Counted from the first letter of the stretch, positions 17,098-25,781 are shown. The stretch: 46,074 bases of DNA from an uncultured Lachnospiraceae bacterium (GCA_910584785.1 CAJUDX010000003.1:20760-66833); one strand, 5' to 3'. The notes: generated from the letters alone by a model not told the origin. Numbers and translations are program-made.

Positions 17098-18066
17098 CTA
17101 TAATCCTAAATATGCCACCATGCAGAAAATCGCGGTAATAATGGCAAATACGGCAACCACCCTGGTTTCTGACCATCCGCACATTTCAAAATGATGGTGA
17201 ATCGGCGCCATTTTAAAAATCCTCTTTCCTCCGGTTTTTTTAAAATAGGACACCTGAATAATCACAGATAACACTTCAATTAAATAAATAAACCCAATCA
17301 GTATGATAAACAATGGTATTTCCATCATAAACGCGCTGGAAGCCACAAAGCCACCCAAAGCTAAAGAACCTGTATCTCCCATAAACACCTTAGCCGGGTA
17401 GACATTAAATAACAGAAACCCTAAAAGGCTTCCCACCACCGCCCCGGTGATTGGACTGATGCCGCTCTCCTCACCAATGGAGACAATCGTTAAAAAAGTC
17501 GCCACCAAAATCGTCACGCTCGTACACAGACCGTCCAGACCGTCGGTAAAGTTTACACCATTATCTGTACCCAGGACAATAAAAAAGACCGACGGAACAA
17601 ATAAGATGCCCAAATCCAGCTTAATCCCTTTGGCAAATCCCCCCGTAAAGGGAATCAGCATCCCGGTTCCCACCTCATTGCTTGTCACCAGATACCAGGC
17701 AAAAATCCCGGTAATCACCAGCTGACCGATAATCTTCTGCATGGGGTTTAAGCCCTCAGAGCGCTTCATCACAATCTTAATATAGTCGTCCAAAAACCCG
17801 ATAATCCCAAAACCTGCCGTCACAAACAGCACAGGAATAATCTTTGGATACCGGGGAATATAAAAGAGAGATGTGATAATAATGCTGGTCAAAATCATCA
17901 GCCCGCCCATCGTGGGCGTTCCCTGTTTTTTCAAATGCGCCTGGGGGCCATCTTCCCTTACCTGCTGACCAAATTTTAATTTGTGGAGAAAAGGAATGAC
18001 CACCGGGCACAATACGGCACTGATGGCAAATGCGATAATAATGGCTAAAATCGTTTCATTAATCAT
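17098..18066 (-). CDS. mraY: Phospho-N-acetylmuramoyl-pentapeptide transferase
   Basis: MraY links UDP-MurNAc-pentapeptide to undecaprenyl phosphate, giving lipid I at the inner face of the membrane. The 322-residue product has about ten membrane helices and the family motifs GTPTMGGLMIL, FLDDYIKIV, GVNFTDGLDGLCTS and MAPIHHHFEMCGWSE. The start MINETIL at 18066 has GAGGTG about four bases upstream; a TTG at 18078 is unlikely. The next gene, murD, begins about 11 bases after the stop. The usual preceding murF is absent, and a spacer of 126 bases separates it from the upstream PBP gene. Confidence 0.96.
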   Translation of the reverse strand: MINETILAIIIAFAISAVLCPVVIPFLHKLKFGQQVREDGPQAHLKKQGTPTMGGLMILTSIIITSLFYIPRYPKIIPVLFVTAGFGIIGFLDDYIKIVMKRSEGLNPMQKIIGQLVITGIFAWYLVTSNEVGTGMLIPFTGGFAKGIKLDLGILFVPSVFFIVLGTDNGVNFTDGLDGLCTSVTILVATFLTIVSIGEESGISPITGAVVGSLLGFLLFNVYPAKVFMGDTGSLALGGFVASSAFMMEIPLFIILIGFIYLIEVLSVIIQVSYFKKTGGKRIFKMAPIHHHFEMCGWSETRVVAVFAIITAIFCMVAYLGL

Positions 18067-18192
18067 AGGACACCTCAAAATTCTTATGTAGCATTTTCCA
18101 GGTTAAAACCTTGATAAGCTCAGACCGTCCTTTTGGCGGCAGGACGCGAATATTTATTCTAATAAGTAGTATACGTCTTTTTTTGTGAATAA

Positions 18193-19959
18193 TCAACCGC
18201 TGTTTGCGCTTTCTTGGATTCCCAAAATGGGAAGAATATTCCGAAATAAATCCGCAATCACCGGCGCAGCAATTGTTCCTCCATAATAAATCCCCTCCGG
18301 TTCATCGATGGTAATTAAAGCAATCACCTGAGGATTATCCGCAGGAGCAAAACCAATAAAGGAAGAAATATATTTCTTTCGGCTGCGGGGAAGCTTTTCT
18401 GAGGTTGCTGTCTTTCCGCCAATGCGGTAGCCCTCAATCGCTGCTTTCTTTCCGCTCCCCTCCGAAACCACCTGCTCTAAAATATAACGCATCTTGGCGC
18501 TGGTTTCTGCGGATAAAATTTCCTTTCCCACAGGATAGGAAAATTGGTGCATCCAGGTTCCGTCGGATGACTTTGCTTCCACACCAAAATGCGGAGTTAC
18601 CCGCTTTCCACCATTAATAATGGAAGAAACTGTCGCCACAAGCTGCACTGGCGTAATCTGAAAGGACTGACCAAAGGAAACTGTCGCCAGTTCCACTGGT
18701 CCCATTGCTTCCTTTTTATGCATAATTGTCGAAGCTTCTCCGGGAATATCAATGCCCGTCTTTCCCTTTAAGTCAAATTGTTCAAAATACTGATAATATT
18801 CATCGACACCCAGCCTCTGCCCCACATCAATCAACACCGGATTACAGGAATTCATCATTCCCTGAAGAAAGTTTTCTGCCCCATGACCTCCCACCTTATG
18901 GCAGCGGATCTTTCGATCCTCCACAATCCGAAAACCGGGACAGGAAAACCTATCCTCTAACGCCACCACACCGGCTTCCAGACCAGCAGCTGCGGTAATT
19001 ACCTTAAATGTAGATCCCGGCTCATAGGTATCGCTGACGCAGCTGTTCCTCCACATCCGGTTCCGGCGCTCCTGGGCATCCATTCCTTCGGCTGTTTCCT
19101 GAAGTGCTTTTTGCTGCGCACTCTCACTGACCAGATTTTGATCCAGGACAAACGGGGTATTTAAGTTAAATTCCGGCACATTGACCAGAGCAAAAATTTC
19201 TCCGTTCTGCGGATTCATCACCAGGATAGAAACGCCCTTCGCATTCTTTTTTTCCATGGTTTCATAGGCAAGCTGCTGTGCATACTGCTGGATATTAACA
19301 TCCAGGCTGGTCAGCAGATCCTTTCCTGCCTGGGGTTCTATCCGCTCCTCTCTTCCATCCTTAAGTTCCACCCCAGCCGCATCTGCCAGTGTTAAAATCG
19401 TGCCGTTTGTTCCTTTTAAAAACTCCTCATACTTGACCTCCAGGCCAATAACCCCCTGATTATCCCCACCGGTAAACCCTAAAACCTTGGAAGCTAAACT
19501 GTCGTAAGGATAATACCGCTTATAATCTTCATCTACCTTAACCCCAGCCAGCTGGCAGCTTCTGATTTTATCTCCCAGGGCCTTTTCAACATTTGTGGCA
19601 ATAACCTCCCGCGAGCTGCGCTTTTCTACTTTCTTTCGCACTTCTTCCTCAGATAATTCCAGCTCCCTGCACAGCACGGCGATGGTTTCCTCCGGCTCTT
19701 TTATCTGGTTATGGATCACGGAAATCGTACAAACGGTACGGTTATCTGCCAAAACGGTTCCATTCCGGTCAAGTATTCTTCCTCTGGCAGCCTTAATCGT
19801 CCTCTCCCTGAGATGCAGATCCTCAGCCTTTGCCGTATAATACGCAGAACGATAAATCATCAGATACACAAGCCGCCCCGCTAACCCAATCATCATCAGC
19901 GACAGGATAACATAAAGAATCGCTGTTTTCCACCGATGAAAGGTTTGGTTTACATTCAT
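18193..19959 (-). CDS. Class B penicillin-binding protein (SpoVD/FtsI-like)
   Basis: A transpeptidase that cross-links peptidoglycan, anchored by one helix at about 12-35. The 588-residue protein has a dimerisation domain (ARGRILDRNGTVLADN near 58) and a transpeptidase domain. Its active-site serine is Ser316 in EPGSTFK and its second motif is SCN at 371-373. The third motif reads KTAT at 516-519 where KTGT is expected. There is no PASTA domain, although SpoVD of Bacillus has one. The start at 19959 is chosen because AGGAG is six bases upstream; the ATG at 19986 has no good site. It follows the larger PBP, as in many dcw clusters where pbpB precedes spoVD. Confidence 0.9.
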   Translation of the reverse strand: MNVNQTFHRWKTAILYVILSLMMIGLAGRLVYLMIYRSAYYTAKAEDLHLRERTIKAARGRILDRNGTVLADNRTVCTISVIHNQIKEPEETIAVLCRELELSEEEVRKKVEKRSSREVIATNVEKALGDKIRSCQLAGVKVDEDYKRYYPYDSLASKVLGFTGGDNQGVIGLEVKYEEFLKGTNGTILTLADAAGVELKDGREERIEPQAGKDLLTSLDVNIQQYAQQLAYETMEKKNAKGVSILVMNPQNGEIFALVNVPEFNLNTPFVLDQNLVSESAQQKALQETAEGMDAQERRNRMWRNSCVSDTYEPGSTFKVITAAAGLEAGVVALEDRFSCPGFRIVEDRKIRCHKVGGHGAENFLQGMMNSCNPVLIDVGQRLGVDEYYQYFEQFDLKGKTGIDIPGEASTIMHKKEAMGPVELATVSFGQSFQITPVQLVATVSSIINGGKRVTPHFGVEAKSSDGTWMHQFSYPVGKEILSAETSAKMRYILEQVVSEGSGKKAAIEGYRIGGKTATSEKLPRSRKKYISSFIGFAPADNPQVIALITIDEPEGIYYGGTIAAPVIADLFRNILPILGIQESANSG

Positions 19960-20015
19960 GCCTGGCTCCTGCTGCTTTTGGTTCATTATATGAAAAAGCC
20001 TGACTTTTATTCCCG

Positions 20016-22571
20016 TTAAGGAACGACCCGCCCCTCTCCGGCATTACTGCCGCTGACACCGCCAACGGACGGGCTTTCTCCCGGCACCGGGCTGCCTAAA
20101 ATAACCGGCGCTGTCTGCGGGAACTGAGCACTGCTTCCCTGTACACCGCCTGGACTGCTTCCCTGCGTTCCACTGTCCTGGCTCTGTCCGGGAACTGTCC
20201 CCTGCCCGCCTATGCCATTAGGATTTTCTGCACTGCCCGCCTGTGTGCTCCCTGACGGAAGGTGAATGGCTGAAGTCTGACTCTGACTCTGTCCGGGACG
20301 GTTTGATGGCAGACTGGTGCCTGATAAAACACCACTGCCCGTCGTCCGCCCTCCTGATTGCCGGGAACCACCCTGCGCGCTGCTTTCTTCTGTACTGCTC
20401 TCCTGGGTTTCCTCTTCGGATTCTCCTTCTGCACTTTCCTCTGGGGAAGGACCCTCACCCTCCGGGCTTACATATTCTTCCGAATCATAAACTTTTGTTT
20501 CCTGCACGGTCTCGGTTTCTGTCTCCGTTTCCTCCGAAAGCAGGCTGCCGCCACCGGAGATTCCCTCCTCCTGAGGCAGAAGTTCTTCAATTTCTTCCGA
20601 AATTTCCAACTCAGTTGCCGGAAATACATTCAGATAAGGAAGGGAGTCCTTCATAATCTTCTGAACAATATTTGCCGCATAGGTGCTGTGGGGCTGCTCA
20701 GCCTTTTCCACATGGGGTACATCCACAATCACATAAACCAAAACCTGCGGATCATTTGCCGGGGCAAAGCCGATAAAGGAGACCAGATAATCCCTTTCCT
20801 CACGGGGATGCTTTTGCGCCGTTCCCGTCTTTCCCCCCACCTCATAGCCTTCCACCTTAGCAGCCCTTCCGGTAGCTTCATTTACCGTGCGCAGCAGCGC
20901 CTTTCGAATAAACGCAGTGGTCGGCTCCGAGACAGTTTCCCTGACCAGATTGGGTTCCACCTTCTTTACCAGGGAACCCTGTTCATTAAGGACCTGTTTA
21001 ACCACATGGGGTTCATAATACGAGCCTCCGTTAATCACCGAACAATACGCTGCCGCCATCTGCACCATGGTGCAGTTATAGTTTTGCCCAAAGGAATTAC
21101 TTGCCAGGGAAGCCGGGTCCATATTCTCTGCCGAATACACCAGGGAAGCGGCGTCTGCCTCTCCCGGAAGGTCGATTCCCGTCTTTCGCCCAAAACCAAA
21201 AATCGATTGATAGTCCGCAAATCTATCCCTGCCCATCATCGAGGCAATCTGCATCAGTGCATCATTGCAGGACTGCATCAGGGATTCCTCCACGGTAAGA
21301 CTGCCATGACCAAAGCGGTTGACGCAGTGGATATCATAACCGCCCACATGCTGGTAGCCGTCACAGAGAAAGCTTTCATCGCCCTTAATGACCCCTTCCT
21401 CCAGAGCAGCTGCTATCGTAAAAATCTTCTGCGGAGAACCCGGTTCATAGGTATCACTCACACAGAAATTCCTCCAGATCTGGTTCCAGGCAACCATCTT
21501 TCCAAAAGCTTCTATCTCATTATCGCTGTAATACCGGCTCACCTGTGCCGGGGTAATCTTTGCCTTATCCGGGTTTTTCCGGTGATAATCCTCTGCCGCC
21601 TCCTCAAGCCCTAACTGGCGGATTTCAGCATCGGTGTAACGCCCGGTCAAATCCCTGGGATTGTTTAAGTCAAACCTGTTTTTATTTGTCATCGCCAGGA
21701 TTTCCCCGTTTTGCGGATTCATCACCAGAGCGGCACTCATATTACTTCCGGTTGTCGATTCCCACTCATCAATGTACTTTTCTGCTATCTGCTGGATATT
21801 CACATCAATGGTTGAGACAATCGTATTTCCATTCGACGCCGGCTTAATCACCCTCTCCAGATTTGTTTCCTCATTCAGATAACCGTACTCCCTGCCGTTT
21901 ATCCCGATAAGCTGATCATTATAAAACTGCTCGATTCCTCCTGTTCCGCCTGCGCTGTCCGCCGAGGCAAACCCTATCACATTACAGGCCAAATCATTAA
22001 AAGGATAAACTCTGCGGTATTCATCTTCAAACCATACCCCCCACACCCTCTGCCTGGAATTAGCCTCTTTAAATGCGTTATTTCTCTCCTCCTTTACGTC
22101 CTCAAATGCCTTCTTCTGCTCATAGGAAAGACGGCGGTCATAGCGGACATAGGCAGAGTCCGCACGCTCGTTAAAAATCGTCCTGAGCTCCTGGGCATCA
22201 TAGCCAAATACCTCCGACAATGCTGCAACCGTAGGTTCAAGATAACGCTCTGGATCATCGTTAATCTGCGCCGGATCTAAAATAAGATTATAGACCTTTT
22301 CGCTGGTTGCCAGATAAGTACCATTTCGATCAACGATATTGCCCCGCTTAAACGGGATCACCCGGCTGTCATAGGACTGCTGGGAAAGAACGATTTTGGT
22401 ATAATCCTCCTGATTATTTTTAATCAGCTGATAAAGTACAACAATTAATGCAAACAAAGCCAGCGTAATTACCATTACAGTAACCGCCAGCTTCTCCTGC
22501 ATGTACGTCGCAAATAAACGGGGACCATTCTTTTTCTTCCCCGGCCCTTTAGTGTTTTGGGATGTCCTCAT
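20016..22571 (-). CDS. Class B penicillin-binding protein with long disordered tail
   Basis: A septal-type transpeptidase (FtsI/PbpB family) expected to pair with FtsW. It has a membrane helix at about 28-50, a dimerisation domain (KRGNIVDRNGTYLATS), and a transpeptidase domain with Ser379 in EPGSPQK, SCN at 434-436 and KTGT at 581-584. After residue 655 comes a tail of nearly 200 residues: first acidic (EETETETETVQE), then Ser/Gly/Gln/Pro-rich, with no PASTA domain. The tail should be outside the cell and may span or bind the wall. The start overlaps the ftsL-like gene by 23 bases, implying translational coupling; its own binding site is weak. Confidence 0.9.
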   Translation of the reverse strand: MRTSQNTKGPGKKKNGPRLFATYMQEKLAVTVMVITLALFALIVVLYQLIKNNQEDYTKIVLSQQSYDSRVIPFKRGNIVDRNGTYLATSEKVYNLILDPAQINDDPERYLEPTVAALSEVFGYDAQELRTIFNERADSAYVRYDRRLSYEQKKAFEDVKEERNNAFKEANSRQRVWGVWFEDEYRRVYPFNDLACNVIGFASADSAGGTGGIEQFYNDQLIGINGREYGYLNEETNLERVIKPASNGNTIVSTIDVNIQQIAEKYIDEWESTTGSNMSAALVMNPQNGEILAMTNKNRFDLNNPRDLTGRYTDAEIRQLGLEEAAEDYHRKNPDKAKITPAQVSRYYSDNEIEAFGKMVAWNQIWRNFCVSDTYEPGSPQKIFTIAAALEEGVIKGDESFLCDGYQHVGGYDIHCVNRFGHGSLTVEESLMQSCNDALMQIASMMGRDRFADYQSIFGFGRKTGIDLPGEADAASLVYSAENMDPASLASNSFGQNYNCTMVQMAAAYCSVINGGSYYEPHVVKQVLNEQGSLVKKVEPNLVRETVSEPTTAFIRKALLRTVNEATGRAAKVEGYEVGGKTGTAQKHPREERDYLVSFIGFAPANDPQVLVYVIVDVPHVEKAEQPHSTYAANIVQKIMKDSLPYLNVFPATELEISEEIEELLPQEEGISGGGSLLSEETETETETVQETKVYDSEEYVSPEGEGPSPEESAEGESEEETQESSTEESSAQGGSRQSGGRTTGSGVLSGTSLPSNRPGQSQSQTSAIHLPSGSTQAGSAENPNGIGGQGTVPGQSQDSGTQGSSPGGVQGSSAQFPQTAPVILGSPVPGESPSVGGVSGSNAGEGRVVP

Positions 22572-23025
22572 ACTGTCTTACATACTCGCTTTCCGTCTTG
22601 TTATATAAAATGACCTGATCCTTACTCGGATAAACCATGCCCAGTTCTTCTGTGGCTATCCGGTATACCTCGTCCAAATTCAAAGAAGTATTAATACTGG
22701 TCTCCAATGCATCGTTTTCCGACTTTAAAAACTCCAGTTCCTTCTCTATCGTCTCGATATGATGAATCCTGGTCGTCATCGTGGACTGTACCTTAAGATA
22801 ATTCACACATAAATACAGGGTGCAAACCGAAGCAGCCGTAAGCATCAGCACATAAGGCAAGTCCATCTGTAAAGCCTTTTCCTGATTCCGCCTTACCCGA
22901 TAGCTGACCTTTTTTTTCGGCTTTGGTTTCTCTTTGGCTCCCGGATGATTAACCGGCGCAAGCTTTCGAACCGTATTGCCATCAACATAGGCTTTTGTAG
23001 CATGTGAACGAACTCTATCTGCCAT
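22549..23025 (-). CDS. ftsL: Cell division protein FtsL-like
   Basis: A small bitopic divisome protein that would bridge DivIB and DivIC. The 158-residue product has a basic cytoplasmic part of about 55 residues, one membrane helix at about 57-75, and then an extracytoplasmic coiled coil (residues about 80-120, IHHIETIEKELEFLKSENDALE). It ends with a short domain containing the typical ELGMVYPSKDQVI. The call relies on this topology and on its place between rsmH and the first PBP. GGAGGAG precedes the ATG. Confidence 0.8.
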   Translation of the reverse strand: MADRVRSHATKAYVDGNTVRKLAPVNHPGAKEKPKPKKKVSYRVRRNQEKALQMDLPYVLMLTAASVCTLYLCVNYLKVQSTMTTRIHHIETIEKELEFLKSENDALETSINTSLNLDEVYRIATEELGMVYPSKDQVILYNKTESEYVRQYEDIPKH

Positions 23026-23082
23026 ACCCGCTCTCCTCCTTCTTTAACGGTGTACCTTTAACCCGGCCCGGCTTTATGCGGC

Positions 23083-24018
23083 TTATTCCCGCTCAAAAAC
23101 CCTGAGCTTAGCACTCTTTGATCTCCTGTTTTCCTCTTCCTCCTCTGCTTCAGGAAGAATGGGCTTTCGTGTAATCACCCTTCCCCTGCTTTTCTTTCCG
23201 CAGACACAAACGGGAAAACCCGGCGGGCAGATACAGGGATTTTCGTTCTCCCGGAATTTTGTCTTTACGATCCGATCCTCCAGGGAATGAAAGGTGATAA
23301 TCGCTAATCTCCCTCCCGGCGTCAGCCGTTCTATCGCAGTATCTATCGTATGTTCAAGCACTTCCAGTTCCCGGTTTAATGCAATGCGGAACGCCTGAAA
23401 GGTCTGTTTTGCCGGATGTCCCTTACCGGACCGAAACTTTGCCGGAATCGCTGCCTTAATAATATCGGTCAGCTCCCCCGTCGTCTCTATCGGTTTTTCC
23501 TGTCTCCGCCGGACGATGTGTCTGGCAATGTTTTTAGCAAATTTTTCTTCTCCGTAATCCCTTATCAGACGATACAGTTCCATCTCACTTAAACCATTTA
23601 CCATATCGGCTGCCGTCTTAGTCTGTCTCTGATCCATGCGCATATCTAAAGGTGCATCCTCGCGGTAAGTAAATCCCCTCTCCCTGGTATCCAGCTGAAA
23701 AGAAGAAACACCCAAATCCAGACAAATTCCGTCAATCCGGGAAATTCCAAGCTCATCGAGAATCGAAGAAAGCTGTTCATAATTACTCCTGATAATCGTA
23801 ACCCGACAGCCAAATTCCTTTAAATTCTCTGCAGCCGCGGCAATGGCATCGCCATCCTGATCGATCCCAATCAGCCTTCCTTTTTCCCCAAGGCGGCGAA
23901 GAACCTCTTTTGCATGTCCGCCCCGTCCCAAGGTGCCGTCCACATAAATTCCGTCCGGTCTCACCCTCAGGCTGTCAACGGTCTGGTTAAGCAGCACTGA
24001 CTGATGCACAAATTCCAT
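23083..24018 (-). CDS. rsmH: 16S rRNA (cytosine-1402-N4)-methyltransferase
   Basis: RsmH (MraW) methylates N4 of C1402 in the ribosomal P site, using S-adenosylmethionine. The 311-residue product has HQSVLLNQTVD, the SAM-binding YVDGTLGRGGHAKEVL, the DLGVSSFQLD motif and the C-terminal LAIITFHSLEDRIVK. Length fits the family. The start codon overlaps the mraZ stop as TAATG, so the two genes are translationally coupled. Confidence 0.97.
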   Translation of the reverse strand: MEFVHQSVLLNQTVDSLRVRPDGIYVDGTLGRGGHAKEVLRRLGEKGRLIGIDQDGDAIAAAAENLKEFGCRVTIIRSNYEQLSSILDELGISRIDGICLDLGVSSFQLDTRERGFTYREDAPLDMRMDQRQTKTAADMVNGLSEMELYRLIRDYGEEKFAKNIARHIVRRRQEKPIETTGELTDIIKAAIPAKFRSGKGHPAKQTFQAFRIALNRELEVLEHTIDTAIERLTPGGRLAIITFHSLEDRIVKTKFRENENPCICPPGFPVCVCGKKSRGRVITRKPILPEAEEEEENRRSKSAKLRVFERE

Positions 24019-24443
24019 TAAATTCCCAGCCCTTCCATATTCTGTGCGATCTCTTCCATATCGTCGTAAGAATTTGCCTCCAGCCAGCGTTCCCTGGACC
24101 AGATTTCAATTCGGCTTCCCACACCGACTAACACCGCATCCTTCTCAATACCTGCAAATTCGCGGAGGATCATCGGCAATAGTATCCTTCCCTGCTTATC
24201 TATCTCACAGGTCGTCGCTCCGGCAAGAAAAAAGCGGGAGAATTTTCTTGCGTTTGTATTGGTCAATGGCAGTGCGTGGAGTTTTTCTTCGAGGGCTTTC
24301 CATTCGGTGTTTTCATAGGCAAATAAACAGCCATCCAGGCCCTTTGTTATCACAAATTCATCGCCCAGCTGTTCTCTGAACTTGGAAGGAACAATCAGAC
24401 GTCCCTTCGCATCAACTGTATGGTTATACTCACCCATGAACAT
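24018..24443 (-). CDS. mraZ: Transcriptional regulator MraZ
   Basis: MraZ is an AbrB-fold DNA-binding protein with two copies of the swapped-hairpin unit that represses its own dcw operon in other bacteria. The 141-residue product shows YNHTVDAKGRLIVPSKFRE near the start and the second copy CEIDKQGRILLPMILREFAG. The ATG at 24443 is chosen because AGGTGA lies about six bases upstream; an internal ATG at 24437 is possible. It is first in the cluster, directly behind its promoter and a set of four 10-bp repeats that fit an autoregulatory operator. Confidence 0.96.
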   Translation of the reverse strand: MFMGEYNHTVDAKGRLIVPSKFREQLGDEFVITKGLDGCLFAYENTEWKALEEKLHALPLTNTNARKFSRFFLAGATTCEIDKQGRILLPMILREFAGIEKDAVLVGVGSRIEIWSRERWLEANSYDDMEEIAQNMEGLGI

Positions 24444-24466
24444 AATAATCACCTAACATCTGCACC

Positions 24467-24506
24467 ACACTACCCCTTTGTCCCACTTTCCTCCACTTTT
24501 CACCAC
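24467..24506. promoter_or_regulatory. Four 10-bp repeats, probable MraZ operator
   Basis: On the minus strand four units begin GTGG, GTGG, GTGG and GGGG exactly every 10 bases, in the context AAAGTGG. They lie just downstream of the predicted start site (about 24510). MraZ proteins are known to bind GTGG/TGGG direct repeats with this periodicity at their own promoters. Confidence 0.75.
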
Positions 24507-24516
24507 TCATACTTAT

Positions 24517-24545
24517 ATTTTATTACATACCCGGAGAAATAGCAA
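24517..24545 (-). promoter_or_regulatory. Sigma-A promoter of the dcw cluster
   Basis: TTGCTA (24545-24540), a 17-base spacer and TAAAAT (24522-24517) lie about 75 bases before mraZ, downstream of the terminator at 24583-24615, so the cluster starts its own transcript here. Confidence 0.75.
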
Positions 24546-24582
24546 GAAAATTTTCAATAAATCAAAAACATAAATCAAAAGC

Positions 24583-24615
24583 AAAAAAGGCACATGCCTT
24601 TTTCAAGTATGTGCC
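24583..24615 (-). terminator. Terminator after the Spo0E-like gene
   Basis: On the minus strand GGCACAT (24615-24609) pairs with ATGTGCC (24595-24589), followed by six T. It closes the lgt-Spo0E-like unit before the mraZ promoter. Confidence 0.8.
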
Positions 24616-24631
24616 CTTTTGTAAGAGGCGC

Positions 24632-24787
24632 CTAAAACCCCGCGGCAATGTACTGCTCAATCCAGCGATCCAGCGCTACACTTTGTTCGTAAATTAAATC
24701 GTAAGCCATTCCCTGGTTAATGCGGCGATTTAACTCCTGCCTCGCTTCTTCTATTTTTTCCATCAGTTCCTGCTTTACACTATTCAT
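24632..24787 (-). CDS. Spo0E-like small protein (aspartyl-phosphate phosphatase family)
   Basis: This 51-residue frame encodes two predicted helices. The second contains YEQSVALDRWIEQYI, fitting the Spo0E-family signature S-x-x-L-D with flanking hydrophobics. Spo0E-type proteins dephosphorylate Spo0A~P and so delay sporulation; some related small proteins have other or unknown targets. The ATG overlaps the lgt stop as ATGA, and AAAAGGAGAG lies six bases upstream, so translation is well supported. A terminator follows directly. The assignment rests on a short motif and size, and activity is inferred. Confidence 0.75.
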   Translation of the reverse strand: MNSVKQELMEKIEEARQELNRRINQGMAYDLIYEQSVALDRWIEQYIAAGF

Positions 24788-25671
24788 CTTATGCTCTCCT
24801 TTTTTTCAACTTTTCCGATTGTTCGATGTTTCCAAATCAGGACACTAAGCGCTGCCACCGCAAGAACTAACGAGAAGCACTGAGAAACCGCAAGGCTGCT
24901 CCCAAACAACTTTAGCTGATCCGTTCTCAGGCCCTCAATCCAGCTTCTGCCCAGTCCATACCCCAATAAGTAAATACAAAACATCTCTCCATCAAATTTC
25001 TTCCTTTTCCGATACCACAGCATCAACAAAAGCAGGCCAAGATTCCAAAGTGACTCATAAAGGAAGGTCGGATGCACCTGTATGTATTCAATTCCCTTCT
25101 CTACAATCAAATGATCCAATAGCTCTTGCGAAATCATTAACGGGTTCACCAGCTCCTTTTTAATACGCATAGCCAGCAGTCCATCTGTATACCCCCCAAA
25201 AGCCTCACAGTTGACAAAATTTCCCCACCGTCCGATGATCTGACCTAAAACAAGCCCCAATACTCCCGTGTCCGCCATAGAAAAAAACGACTGTTTTCTT
25301 GCCCTTGCAAACACAATCAAGGTCAGAACCGAGGCGATAACCCCGCCATAAATTGCAAGACCTCCAGCGCGCAAATTCAATATTTGAAGGAGATTATCCT
25401 TATAGGCATCCCATTCAAATATCACATAATACGCCCTTGCCCCTATAATGGCAAAAATAACCGCATACAATGCAAAATCCAGGTACAATTCCGGATCTTG
25501 TCCCCTTCGCTTTGCATCGGACTGTGCCAGTAAAAGCCCAGCTACCATCCCGCATCCGATAATGATGCCATAAAAGGCAATGGGAAAACCCAAAACCGTA
25601 ATGCTTTTCTGAAGATGCCTGACAGCAATCCCCAGATGGACAAAACAAATATCCGCCCCCTCATTTATCAT
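24784..25671 (-). CDS. lgt: Prolipoprotein diacylglyceryl transferase
   Basis: Lgt moves diacylglycerol from phosphatidylglycerol to the lipobox cysteine of prelipoproteins in the membrane. The 295-residue product has about seven membrane helices. The family motifs are present: RAYYVIFEW, GGLAIYGGVI, GQIIGRWGNFVNCEAFGG (the Lgt signature) and HPTFLYESLWN, with GLGRSWIEGLR near the end. GAGGAG lies eight bases before the ATG. It has its own promoter and shares its stop codon with the Spo0E-like gene. Confidence 0.96.
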   Translation of the reverse strand: MINEGADICFVHLGIAVRHLQKSITVLGFPIAFYGIIIGCGMVAGLLLAQSDAKRRGQDPELYLDFALYAVIFAIIGARAYYVIFEWDAYKDNLLQILNLRAGGLAIYGGVIASVLTLIVFARARKQSFFSMADTGVLGLVLGQIIGRWGNFVNCEAFGGYTDGLLAMRIKKELVNPLMISQELLDHLIVEKGIEYIQVHPTFLYESLWNLGLLLLMLWYRKRKKFDGEMFCIYLLGYGLGRSWIEGLRTDQLKLFGSSLAVSQCFSLVLAVAALSVLIWKHRTIGKVEKKESIR

Positions 25672-25704
25672 AGGTAAAACTCCTCTCCGCTTTGAGCTTC
25701 TTAC

Positions 25705-25733
25705 ATTTTAATCCAATTCTCGTGAAAATGCAA
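25705..25733 (-). promoter_or_regulatory. Sigma-A promoter of lgt
   Basis: TTGCAT (25733-25728), a 17-base spacer and TAAAAT (25710-25705) lie about 35 bases before the lgt ATG. Confidence 0.7.
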
Positions 25734-25762
25734 CGAAATTCGATTGACAGAAAACGAGAATA

Positions 25763-25781
25763 TTCGACAAATCATGTCGAA
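25763..25781. promoter_or_regulatory. Inverted pair of perfect Spo0A-type boxes
   Basis: TTCGACA (25763-25769) and TGTCGAA (25775-25781) are perfect matches to the Spo0A box in opposite orientation, five bases apart. The pair sits between the divergent lgt and ychF promoters, about 30 bases upstream of the lgt -35 and 15 bases upstream of the ychF -35. It may equally be the operator of another dimeric regulator. Confidence 0.5.

Noticed and set aside
20358..21614. A 418-codon plus-strand open frame
   Set aside because: It is fully antisense to the well-supported PBP gene, has no binding site, shows no family motif and has a composition (His, Arg, Ile, Leu-rich) typical of a frame opposite a real gene.
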